A stretch of 26,968 nt of DNA from Chara braunii (lineage: Eukaryota; Streptophyta; Charophyceae; Charales; Characeae), in assembly GCA_003427395.1 (NCBI GenBank), contig BFEA01000086.1, positions 900,656-927,623 on the forward strand, written 5' to 3'. Positions 8,600 to 17,739 of the stretch are shown here, in pieces; position 1 is the stretch's first letter, and every line of letters begins with the position of its first letter. A program made the position numbers and the translations under genes. The notes beneath the pieces are model-generated. The model ran no database searches, had not been told where the DNA came from, and saw only the letters and a program-made list of their open reading frames with translations.

Positions 8600-8676
8600 T
8601 AAAGGGACAGTGGGCCTCGTTCCCAGCACGTGCTTCTCCCCACGAGTAGATGGGAGCTTAAAAAAAAAAGAAAAAA
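8600..8676 (+). mobile_element. Short poly(A) retroposon, copy D, lacking the last stem
   Basis: GGGACAGTGGGCCTCGTTCCCAGCACG and CTCCCCACGAGTAGATGGGAG match the first two modules of the other copies, after which an A-rich tail (about 8660-8676) begins at once. The third stem-loop is missing. The second stem has shifted register but still pairs (CTCCC with GGGAG). Confidence 0.6.
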
Positions 8677-9345
8677 GAGAAGAGGTCCTGGGCGATCAAC
8701 AAATGCTTGAGTTGGAGTGCGTTCGTGATCTGAATTACTGCAGGCTGCACATGCAACATTCAACCTGGGACACCAGACGAGCTGACTGGTTACTTCAGAA
8801 AAGGGGCTGCTGATTGAAAGGAGCCATCATGATGATAGTCCCTTAATCTGTAGAACGGCAATAGTGGGCTGCATCATTAAACCACCGGTACTTGGCCCAG
8901 CTATCGGCCGCGGGAAAAAATAGAGTAGAAACGTTTCTAGTTGGATGAATTTGGGGGCTCCTGTAGTGGTCCGTATGTTTCCTAAAATCGCGTAGTGTTA
9001 ACGGGCACGACATTAGGAAGTACTGGTGGGAAGGCAGGGGTGTTGCATGTTGAGGGTCGGCCAGTAACTGTTGGAGTGGGTGGGGTGGATGGATTGGGGG
9101 TCTGGGATGTGGGGAGGGAACATGGTGGCACATGTGTGGGGAAAGGAGGAAGGGGGTTGTGGGGAGGAATGGGAGGCACTCGGAGGAGGAGCGAGGGCAC
9201 TGGTATGAATGTTTTGGCACACATTGTGGTGTGGGAGACGAAGTCCGATGGCATGGTGGTGATGATGGAGTTGACATTGCAGTCACAGTTGCTCTGATAT
9301 CTCTGACTGTCAGGTCTAGGACTGGCTTATTTATTGTCAGTTGAG
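8677..9345. other. No recognised gene
   Basis: No supported gene. A strongly G-rich plus strand between about 9015 and 9190 (GGTGTGTGGGG-like runs) produces Pro/Ser/His-rich open frames on the minus strand that look like composition artefacts. The short open stretch ending at 8813 has no recognisable motif. Confidence 0.45.
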
Positions 9346-9479
9346 TTAGTGAAGTAGCATTTCATTCTGAAGAAAACATGAGGGCATGAGAACATTCAAG
9401 CTGTGCTCTGAAACCAGCCCCACATTCGCACTCTGATATTGGAATAAAATAGGAAAGAAAAACCGTCGTGGTGCACCCA

Positions 9480-10200
9480 CCTTAGTGACCAAACAGATGG
9501 CACGCGGCATGGCATTTCGGCCACCCAGCTCGATGCCAGCTTGTGGACTTGTCCCTATGTTCTTTGCAGACAAGCGGGATTTCTCCGTGGAATGGACTCT
9601 TTTCTTTTTGTCTTTATAGAAAACCTGTTTGGAGTGTCCAAAACGGATGGGAAGATCCTGCAACTTGAGAGATGGTGGTGTTGCAAATTCCTTCTTCGTA
9701 CTAGGCATATTTTTTCTTGGTTTTGCAAAACACCTCCATTACTCTGCACTGTTGCGAAGTACATAGTTCTGTTCTCACCCTCTTTTTTCTCTACTTTTGG
9801 GGATGACTTGCCATGGTAAGTCAAAGACGGCCTTCTCTAACATACGGCCATGTTGGCACACAAAACTTTTAGAACCATGACTCTTCCGGATCTTCGCTTT
9901 GGAAATGGTGGTCAGCGTTGTGGATGGGACCGTCATGAGTTCATTTTTTTCCCTAAAGTAATCAACGGCATTTTCAAGTTTCAGAATCTTCGTTTTTGGG
10001 GTGCCTTTCGCGTTCGGATTTTCTTTTTCCAAACTTGCATGGTTTCTGTCCTTTCTCCAGATTGCATGCTTTTGCCGCAAAAGTTACAGACTGTACCCAG
10101 AGATCTGCAAGTGATGGTGAATGGTACTGGTGCCGTCACTGTGACTTCCATCAGTGAAAGATGTTCAATAAATAATTGGGCCTGCATAGTTAACACTCAT
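9480..10200 (-). pseudogene. Coding-like minus-strand remnant, unidentified
   Basis: Three overlapping minus-strand frames (10196-9981, 10080-9775, 9824-9555) and part of 9708-9346 are Lys/Arg-rich and read in turn as if one protein had been frameshifted. The rightmost one contains TVCNFCGKSMQSG, a CxxC pair with a weak resemblance to a BED-type zinc finger, as found in hAT-like transposases, but no H-C half or catalytic motif is visible. I cannot name the family. An ordinary unique spacer is the alternative. Confidence 0.25.
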
Positions 10201-10545
10201 CAAGATTCTGAGAATCTCTCGTGAAGTCTACTGCAGGACAATATGCTCCTTTTACGACACCTGAATGCTGTTGAAGTTCCATGAAAGCATCAGATCATAA
10301 TGCACATGAGCTCAGTTCTCGTGACAGCTCCCCTCAGTGAGGCAGAGTCGTGCACAGCTCCTTGGCAGACAGCACCTCACTCTGCATCCTATCATCTGTC
10401 GCCTTTCCAAAAAGGTCGCACTGCTTCTACTCTCTCTTCAACACCAGTGGGGGCAGAGTAGGTAACATCAGTTGCTGATAAGAGAGGGTTAGAGACTACC
10501 CTGGAGACTGGAATCCTGGAGCCACCTAAGCTTGTGCTGACCAGA
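10201..10545. other. No recognised gene
   Basis: I see no gene, repeat or RNA signature in these 345 bases. Confidence 0.4.
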
Positions 10546-10557
10546 ACCTGTGATACA

Positions 10558-11270
10558 TAAACCTCACACCCCGTGCAGCGTCCCGTACCAGTGGGGCGCC
10601 GATCAGAGTTATTGGGGCGTGGCCGAGGATTTTCGGCGGGGGTGGAACCGCCAGGGCGAAACTGGGCGTCCTCACCTCAGTCCCAAGGGTTGCTTCGGAA
10701 ATTCCAGCCAATCAGGGAGGACGTCAAAGGTCCAAAATTAGATAAGCGCGGAAGGGCAGGGCGCAGACAAAATTCCACCTGTCGGCTAAGGGACGAGAGT
10801 CCAACTAACTCACACCAAACTAGACCCGCAAAAGTTTGTGCAAAAAGAGAAAAACAAAACTACGAATCTACCGCCATTCCCATGTCAGGTTCACGCCACC
10901 CTTTTCGTGGGGACGGGAGAGGGGCAAGGACCACAAGGAGACAAGGTACAGTCTAGGCATCCGAATCAGGTCCGCGCAGTCCATCCGATCGGCCAGAAGT
11001 CTCGTCATCCGATGGAGGAGCGGGCGGGGTACCCAGGTCCTGAAGTTTGCCGGAACCGGACGGACCCTTCATAGCCCAGCACCATTGACAATTGAACAGA
11101 GGCTTCCACGTGGCGTGGACCGCCGACCAGGGTAGCACCGTCAAGCCTGTATAAGGCAGAATTAGCGCGGGGGAAGAAAATCGGTCAATTAAAACAAACC
11201 TGGTTCCCGCTATGTGGCACGCCTTAGATGGATCATTGTACAAGTGAGACCAATCGGTCCACAATAGCAC
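10558..11270 (-). mobile_element. Diverged LTR end plus ORF-X relative
   Basis: The left end (ACCTCACACCCCGTGCAGCG) resembles the outer end of the LTR copy at 12760 (ACCTCACACCCTGCACTG), and further in GAGTTATTGGGGCGTGG and GCCGAGGATTTTCGG match the same LTR in order. Minus-strand frame 11270-10953 encodes a segment (RFVLID, LILPY, LTVLPWSAV, W, CxxC) matching the ORF at 13520-12987. The interval therefore looks like a diverged relative of the 12.76-13.52 kb block. Between the two ORF copies, base changes fall mostly in third codon positions. Confidence 0.5.
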
Positions 11271-11459
11271 TCTCTATGTCCGCATCGCAGTAAAGGCTGT
11301 CCTTGTCTGCGATGGCAAAAGGAGGAAGGTCACTATGGCGAATCGATGCGAGGTTCGAGCACTAGCAGTTACCCACGCTCACATTCAAAGTAGCAAACAT
11401 CTACTCCATGCAAGTCTCTAACAATCAACAAAAAACAATTTCACACAATATCGTTAACC

Positions 11460-11676
11460 AAAATGGACACCATGTGAAAATGGCGCTGGCAACCTGTGAA
11501 AATTGCAATAAGACTGTCTACGGAGGCAACCTGGTCCAAGAGTATCGAAGCAAGTGCCAGAGTGCTATGGAGTCCAGATAAGAAAGAGGGGAGATGTCTG
11601 TCGAAACTAGCGTGGAAGAAGGTCACCACCCCCTTTCCCCAAGGCGATCTGAATGTCACAAATCCGGCCACTCTTT
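11460..11676 (+). pseudogene. Second LINE ORF2 fragment, left part
   Basis: The frame reads IEASARVLWSPDKKEGRC, LSKLAWKKVTTPFPQGDLN and VTNPAT. The 'LWxxxxxxxxxxxxAWxxVxxPxxxGxLNxxxP' pattern is the region after the RT domain of LINE ORF2. An in-frame TGA occurs near 11475. The left end is not defined. The reading frame is broken at 11677 by the retroposon. Confidence 0.6.
11660..11676 (+). repeat. 17-bp target-site duplication, left copy
   Basis: AAATCCGGCCACTCTTT is repeated exactly at 12364-12380 and brackets the 687-bp insertion. A 17-bp duplication next to a poly(A/T) tract is the mark of LINE-type target-primed integration. Confidence 0.9.
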
Positions 11677-12363
11677 TTTTTTTTTTTTTTTTTTTTTNTT
11701 AAAAAAAACNCNCCCCCNCCAGTGTTAGTGCTGCTGGTAAGAGCAGACACCACTAACACCTGGGGAGAGGCTCCATCTATTAGTGGGGAGCATCACCTGC
11801 TGGAAAACGGGTCCAGCGTCCTTGAAAGAAACATGTCTTGAGAAGATGAGAACAGTGATTTGTGAGATCTGCCAGCATTAATTACCCTGCAAACCAGGGG
11901 ATTGACTGAGCACATCCTGTGTAATATCCAGTAAAGTAGCCATGTGTGAGCATGCAGGGCAGCCAATCTCTTATGTATCTCTTCACCCTTATAAAAGGGC
12001 GTCAGATAAAACGCTAGGGACTGATACTAGGGACTGGTGCTAATCAGAGGAACCGCCCACTCCAAAACCATGCTTAGTTGCAATCAGATCCGTCATGCTC
12101 AATTGCTTCTAGAATACTCAAAAGATCAGCATTGACTACTTCTTTTCTTGAGCTTGGACTACATCTTAACACTAAGTTGTGGGGTCCTGCCAGCATTGAT
12201 TACCCTGGGGTCCAGGGGATTGACTGAGCAGGATACTGAAGCCGGGGGGACCTCTTCACCTTGAGTCAGGCGCCTGATATACATCTACATGCTAGTCCCT
12301 ACTTCCTTTGTTCAACAAGTACTGTAGATACTGGGGCCTGTCCTCCCAGCCATATCTTTAGGT
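11677..12363 (-). mobile_element. Full-length 687-bp composite poly(A) retroposon (copy E)
   Basis: It lies between perfect 17-bp duplications and ends, on the minus strand, in poly(A) (plus-strand T run to 11697, with N bases at 11698-11718 marking a poorly resolved tail). Reading on the minus strand, 5' to 3': a unique head (12363 to about 12300), the 41-base module at 12229-12189, a related block ending with a second copy of that module at 11911-11871, then the body shared with copies A-D and the terminal stem-loop (11759-11722). No ORF spans it and I see no clear pol III A and B boxes, so the promoter type is open. It must have been moved by LINE proteins supplied in trans. Confidence 0.85.
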
Positions 12364-12380
12364 AAATCCGGCCACTCTTT
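12364..12380 (+). repeat. 17-bp target-site duplication, right copy
   Basis: Exact copy of 11660-11676, directly following the 5' end of the retroposon. Confidence 0.9.
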
Positions 12381-12757
12381 ATCATGCTCTGCTGGGGAAA
12401 TGGATGATCAAGATTGCTACATCAGGGGAAGAAAGAGCATGGGTATGGCTGGCAGAATACACTATGAAACATGACTGAAATCTGATACGAAAGTAGGACG
12501 TTTGGATCTGTACACAAATGGAATCATATCTGCGTAGAGGCTCCTCATCAAAAGTGTGGACGGACATTTTCAAGGTTTGGCGGAAGCTCAGACCAACAAA
12601 AATTAATGTGGATTCCAGAACAGTTACTGTGGTTCTGAGACAAAATATGTTAGAGAACCCAAAATTGTGGATCTGGCAGGGGAACTGTTGCAGGCCATGA
12701 ATGGGAGAGGATGCTTTGGAAGGAAGTGGATAGAATGGGGTGAGGTGATGTGATGCG
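12381..12757 (+). pseudogene. Second LINE ORF2 fragment, right part
   Basis: The frame from 12380 continues that from 11676 after removal of the retroposon and one duplication: YHALLGKWMIKIATSGEERA, WVWLAEYTM, then two stops (near 12478 and 12491), MESYLRRGSSSKVWTDIF, FKVWRKLRP, LRQNMLENPKLWIWQG and, in another frame, GRGCFGRKWIEWGEV. This matches the connection region of LINE ORF2, as in the fragment at 5422. It stops where the LTR begins (about 12758), before the expected DLW motif. Confidence 0.65.
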
Positions 12758-12759
12758 CA

Positions 12760-13081
12760 ACCTCACACCCTGCACTGTCTTTTGTTCGGAGTATTAAGGG
12801 TGCGGAAAAAGGCCCTGAAAAACAGCAAGATGGGGTGTGCCAAGGATTTTTGGGAAATTGAGTGTGGGGACACAGACAGAACTGAAATCCCCCGTGTTGG
12901 TCTGATGAAGTAAGAGAACCGGTTGGTTGCAACGCGGGTTACGGAGAAGCGCGCGCGCGGGATTCGCGACGCGGGGAAGTTCAAACTCAATCCAGAAAAT
13001 ATTGTCGAACCTCCCACCGAGCCACGGCTCTTCGTTTGGAGTGAAAGGGAGCGGGCACGTACTTAGTATCCCGTTTTCGGA
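12760..13081 (-). mobile_element. LTR copy, left (3' LTR of the minus-strand Gypsy element)
   Basis: These 322 bases align without a gap to 23913-24234. By hand I count about 18 mismatches, all but one of them transitions. The outer (left) edge touches LINE sequence, as expected for an element end, while the other copy has a primer-binding site at the equivalent edge. This makes the left copy the 3' LTR and the right one the 5' LTR of an element read on the minus strand. The inner boundary is soft: similarity fades over 10-20 bases and no clean TG terminus is visible, so the true LTR may be slightly longer. Confidence 0.7.
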
Positions 13082-13520
13082 CGAACTCCTGACGCAGCAC
13101 GTTGCACAATTCCGAATCTGACGTAGACGGCCTTAATCGCGTGGCCCTTTCCTTATGCTCATCCTCATTCCGTACTCGGTAGTGGAAGCCCTTTGATTGG
13201 TAGTGATCGAAGCGTTGGCAATCACTACATAGAGTTTTAGGCCAATGGGGCGCCACTGCCGACCACGGAATGACGATCAACTCGTTAAACGGTAATAGCA
13301 ACGAATATGGCGGAAAGTGCGTATCGATAATGACAAACCCAGCACCGACAAACCCAGAACACCGATTTTCAGGAGGGAAGTAATATCGCCCACTGATCTT
13401 TGCGACGACTTCTCGTATGTCCCACTCACACACACGCGTCCTTTCCTCGTTATACGGAAAGGGGCGAGGTGGGGATACGAGAGGCCGACGCCTAGTCGGG
13501 TTGAGCCCATCGGTCCACAT
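12987..13520 (-). CDS. ORF X: unrecognised protein running into the LTR
   Basis: A 177-codon open frame from ATG at 13520. The middle contains GAGFVIIDTHFPPYSLLLPF, NELIVIPWSAVAPHW and a CSDC pair, matched by the minus-strand frame 11270-10953 (RFVLID, LILPY, LTVLPWSAV, W, CQWC). Conservation at amino-acid level with mostly third-base changes suggests a real protein once made by this element family. The last 30 or so codons lie inside the LTR. It could be the tail of an accessory ORF. I do not recognise a known domain, and no signal peptide or transmembrane segment is evident. Confidence 0.4.
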   Translation of the reverse strand: MWTDGLNPTRRRPLVSPPRPFPYNEERTRVCEWDIREVVAKISGRYYFPPENRCSGFVGAGFVIIDTHFPPYSLLLPFNELIVIPWSAVAPHWPKTLCSDCQRFDHYQSKGFHYRVRNEDEHKERATRLRPSTSDSELCNVLRQEFVRKRDTKYVPAPFHSKRRAVARWEVRQYFLD

Positions 13521-13559
13521 GGCAATAAATCAAGCGCCAAAGATATCCTCAATCATTCA

Positions 13560-15600
13560 TAGTAGGCCCATAATCGATACTAGTCGAAAAACACACAACC
13601 TATCGATCCAACCAGAAAGGCAGAATAGAAACTCACAAAAACGAAGAAGGAAAGGAAAGTTCCAAGAAAGACACAAACTCATGTGTGGTGAGATGCGGCC
13701 ACTGTTCACGTGTACCGATTGCACGTGCCTTTGGAGTGCCTCATTATTCTACGAGGGTATGTTGCATATGTTGGGCAGCATAAGGCAGATGGCATGTGCA
13801 GTGTGTCTCGAAGAGTAGCTCCCGGGGTACTCTTCCGTAATGACAACATCAACAGATCTAAACATTCTTGCATTCTCGAACAAAATCCCAACAACATTGT
13901 CCCTGTCACTGATCCGTCCGGACAGTATCCTAATCAAGACGAGTTCCGTGCTCGATCATTTTCATCTTATATACATACATTCACTGTGGAAGGTGCGGAA
14001 ACGTTAGACATGCAATGCCCCTGCCATGTCATGTCAAAGACAAGTAATCACAATCCCCTTTAAATCGCTGATGGTCGTTACACGTGCATCCACCGTTCAC
14101 AAGACAAGACGATCAAATCTCAGTAGGTCCGGGGATTACCCAGGAAACTAATGGAAGAGTTCCGGAAGAAGTGCTTCCGAGCACACATTCACAAATGCTC
14201 ATTCCATCACAAGCAAAATATTGACTCATCATGCATAGTTATTCATATCAGCGAGAGAAGAGAAGGAGGGAGGAAGAGACATGAGAGAATATCAAGCCAG
14301 GAGGGAAGAGTTACAATGAGATCAGAAAATGCAAAGAAGGTCCGGTTTTACCGTCGTGAGCTCACACCAAAGAATGGATTTGCAACAAGGGGGGCGTACT
14401 CGCCGCCAAATTCCAACATGGCCCCGGGCCAGTCATCCACTCAACTCGGATCACTCGTCCTCATTCATACAACGACGATCCCGACCGTCGCGTCACTCGC
14501 GTGTCACCATCCACCACTGCGATCGTCACCCCGCCAGCTTAGCCTCGACGTGGCTTGCCCGGATCCCACATTCCGTCGTGGTGATCTATTGTACAGCTAG
14601 CGAGCCTACAGTCAGCCCGTCAGGACTTTCCGACTCGCACTATACACACATCATCTAACCACTGCTTCCCGGAAGCTGGCTGACGAGTTGAGAGAGAGAT
14701 TTGCGGATGCGCAGACGGAATTTATAGTTGCGAGAAGGGGGAGAGATGGGGGGAAATATGAAGAGTAGGGTAGAGGAGGGTAAGGGAGGGCTTGGGAGTA
14801 ATCGCCTGTTGAAAACCATGTTGATCCCTCACAAGAGTCACAACCCGATCTCGGCCAATCAGAATCGTCGCGCAGTAGGAATCTCCTCTCACACGGTGCT
14901 TCTCCTTGGCTAGATGGGAAGAGAGGATCGACTGGGTTTTTCGAGCGCGGGTCTTAGAGGGGGAAGAAGAGGAGTGCAAAGGATAGCGTGAAACGGGTCC
15001 AAGATTCAGATGATCAAGAAAGAGAAAAAGGGCGCGCGCTGGGAAGGAGACAGAAAAACAGTTACAGGGGGAGGGAGCGAGAAAGCATATGAGCGCGAGG
15101 GAAGGCGCTGAGATAGGCACAAAAAGGAAGGAGGAGGGAGCTCGTTTGCCTGGTGCCGAACAGCAAAAGAAGAATGGGCACCGAAACAGTTGCAGTTTTT
15201 CCCCAACCCTTCGCTAATTCAAAAATTGAAATCACCATATCTGCGCGAAAAGTAGACGCGGGAAAAGAAAGTAAGTCCTACGTTAATCCATATTCCTACA
15301 AAATTCTCAGAGTCTTCCATGTCGAGGCCAAGAACATTCGCTCGTGAAAGGTCACGCCGCGTTCCGTTAATTCCGGAATTCCTAACTGTCGAGCCGAATT
15401 CCGAGCGCCCTCACTAAGGCGTGCGAATTTCCCATGCATTTTCACATTAAAAAAAAGGCAGAATTTCAAGAGCTAACAGTGCTGACAACAAACAGATTTC
15501 GACGAGGTACCTTTAATCGAACAAAAACAGAGGGGGGGTTCTCGGGGGCCGATCAGGACACCTCTAGATGCTGAGAAAATACGGGGAGGGAAGGGGTCCG
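13560..15600. other. No recognised gene; part of Gypsy interior or nested insertion
   Basis: About 2 kb between ORF X and the accessory region. Open frames are short and lack motifs. The segment 14240-14310 and 14725-15140 is purine-rich on the plus strand. A TATA-like box on the minus strand (14726-14720) hints that an unrelated LTR or promoter-bearing insertion lies here, but I could not find its ends. Confidence 0.35.
14720..14726 (-). promoter_or_regulatory. TATA-like box, minus strand
   Basis: Minus-strand CTATAAATTCC is followed 20-30 bases downstream by a CT-rich stretch (AATCTCTCTCTCAACTC), the arrangement of a plant-type core promoter with a pyrimidine-rich start. No gene follows downstream, so it may belong to a buried LTR. 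Confidence 0.3.
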
Positions 15601-17739
15601 AAAGATGGCGCAGGTCCGGAAGCTGGTTCGTCACATATGTGATGCGCAGGGGGTTCCAAAATTATGCAATCTCCTGATTGCATACCATGGCGGAGGAGGA
15701 GGGAGGGGGAAGAGAGGATGGATGAGGAACCAAGCGTATCAGGAGAAAGATCATGTTGACGCCAACGTCAATTGCAATATCTTCGCGAATCTGCTGGCTC
15801 GAGCTGTTGGAATTCCCTTGGTTTTTCGATCGCCGGAGATGGTCCAAGTGGCGCCATCATCGCCCGTTGGTCCTCCGTGTGCTCTGCACCCCTGCCCCGT
15901 CATTGGAAGTTCGCCCGCCGGTAGTCGACAAGGAGAGGATGATGGAGAGGTCGGGGCCACTCAGATGGGAGCGGAGGGAAGTAATCCGCCCTCTCATCAC
16001 CGAGATCAACGAAATGTACGATCCGGTGTGCGCGGGGGAATCGATGATTGGGTCAGGATAGGGATAGTAGGTAATTGGGATATAAGGCGGGGATGGTGCG
16101 GAGGACATTATCCCTTAGGGACTCGTAGTCCTCCACGGAGCGAAAGGTGCCCGAAATGATACAATACAACTCCATATGGTTGAACCGTGCCCAGGCGACA
16201 CTGAAGAGGAGGATATTGAGAGGGAAGGAGGGGGAACGATGGGGGAAGACCGTGCATAGGAGTCGTGCAGCGAAGTGATGACAGAAGGCGCGGCTGGCGA
16301 AGATGCGATAGTCCAGGGGGAATTCAAGGTGGGGGAGGGGCCGAAAGGAAAGGTAATCAAGGGGGCGGCGGAAGACGGGACGAGGACGGTACATCCGGGC
16401 TGGGAGGAGGATGGGGACGAAGCGTGGAGGGAGCGGAAACGAAGGGAGATTGTGAGCGAGAGCGGCGACGCCGGCGGGAGGTTGCTGCGCCATCGTGCCG
16501 ACTAGCGGCGTCTGACGGAACGACGGGATTCAAGGCAGATCCTCCTCGAACAGAAGGCGGCGCTCGTGCTGGTGGGGCCTCTCGGGGCTCAGGAACCTAC
16601 ACCTCTTCTTCTTCCTTTGACGTCGACCGTGCTTCCGACTCCTCTTCCTCCGATAGCCCGGCGATGGCTATGAGGCCCGAGTCGTCGTCCGACGACAGCT
16701 CCCTGTTCTCTCAATGTGCCTTCCAGAACTCGTCGAAGTCGGAGTTATCCGGTGCAAGTTCGTCCAGGTAGCACCAAACCGTAGGATCGTGATCGCTTAG
16801 ATACTGCCCGTAATCCTCCGTGCAATTCGCCCAGATTACGGTTAGCGTCAACTTCCTTTCCAGGATCACAGGTTCAGCCTGACTCGGATCCCTCAGATTG
16901 TAGGAGATGATGTTCGTCGACAGGTCGTCGACGAGCTGAGACAAGAACGTAAGGAGCTTGTAGGCGACCGTTGCTCGTCCGCCCTTAGTGATCTCACCGC
17001 ACAACAGCCCTACCAACGTGCCGTCGGTGGTCGACTCGTCCGGCCACAGCTGCGCCAGCACCAGTGAAATCTCGTGAGTGTGCTTCAGCTCCCGATTACT
17101 GTAATACCGCGACTACTGGCACTTTACTATGAGCATACACACACTAACCGTCACGAATTCGGCCCACTTGCGGATGTAAGCTGGACTAAATGGAAGGGTT
17201 GAGGCGAGACGAATTTCCAAAGTGAGAAGGGGGTCGGCCCAAGATGGCCAGATGATCGGAAGGTCGGAGGGGAGAGAGAAGGTGGAGAAACGATTCATCG
17301 ACCCTCGGGGTAGGGATGGAGAAGGGGAAGCGGGCGAGTGGGGCGATCAGTGGCGCTGGTCCGCAGGGAGAAGGTATCAATACAGTCAGTCCCCACTACT
17401 TGCTGCCCTTGCTGGGCCAGTCGCTGCCACCAATCAGCCGCCAACTCCTGTCCCGACTTGTAAAGATTCATCACTACTGCATCGCGTCGGTGCGCACCGA
17501 TGGTACACAAATCGCCGTTGAAAGCCACGACTACCGTTACGTCGCTCTGAGTGGAGTGTCGAGCCTCGATCGGTTGATATAGTTATTTCAACGGCGGCGC
17601 ACCTAGCCCTGTCGCTGAAGAGCTGCGCAAATCGGAGAAGGTCGGGACTGAGGCCGGGGTGCGCGACTTGGCGAAATTGCAGCAAAGTTCGAGGTTGAAG
17701 AAGCTGAGGTGGAAGGGCCGCCTCAATGACAAAACTCAT
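15600..17739 (-). pseudogene. Degenerate accessory coding region downstream of integrase
   Basis: Minus-strand frames continue past the integrase stop. An ATG at 17739 overlaps the integrase TGA (ATGA). A long frame covers about 17298-16711 with one TAG at 17113 and encodes LTLEIRLASTLPFSPAYIRK, TVAYKLLTFLSQLVDDL and DNSDFDEFWKAH. After a TGA it continues with acidic ELSSDDDSG and EEEESEARSTSKEEEE, another stop, and a Pro/Ser/Arg-rich part starting near 16600. Further left, frames encode MELYCIISGTFRSVEDYE and HTGSYISLISVMRG. This looks like one or two additional proteins with several frameshifts. Their position matches env-like or unknown third ORFs of plant Ty3/Gypsy elements, but no transmembrane signature is seen, so the function is unknown. 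Confidence 0.45.

Noticed and set aside
8843-9286. 147-codon Pro/Ser/His-rich minus-strand ORF
   Set aside because: It mirrors a G-rich plus-strand stretch, is open in two minus frames and has no motif.
10546-10560. Possible second primer-binding site next to the 10558 LTR-like end
   Set aside because: Only about 8 of 10 core bases match the functional site at 23900 and a similar degree of match can be forced at 12750, which is an outer edge, so it is not counted.
11460-11580. Zinc-finger-like CENCNKTVYGG in a plus-strand frame
   Set aside because: It overlaps the LINE frame that reads consistently across the retroposon insertion; the cysteine pattern in the other frame is most likely chance.
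12624-13017. Minus-strand ORFs over the left LTR (and their twins at 23844-24170)
   Set aside because: The two LTR copies translate similarly because the DNA is repeated; they have no domain and cross the LTR boundary into the LINE.
17061-17170. Possible intron (GTTAGT...TTACAG) in the accessory region
   Set aside because: The reading frame continues unchanged through the interval with a single TAG, so a point mutation is simpler than splicing, which would shift the frame.
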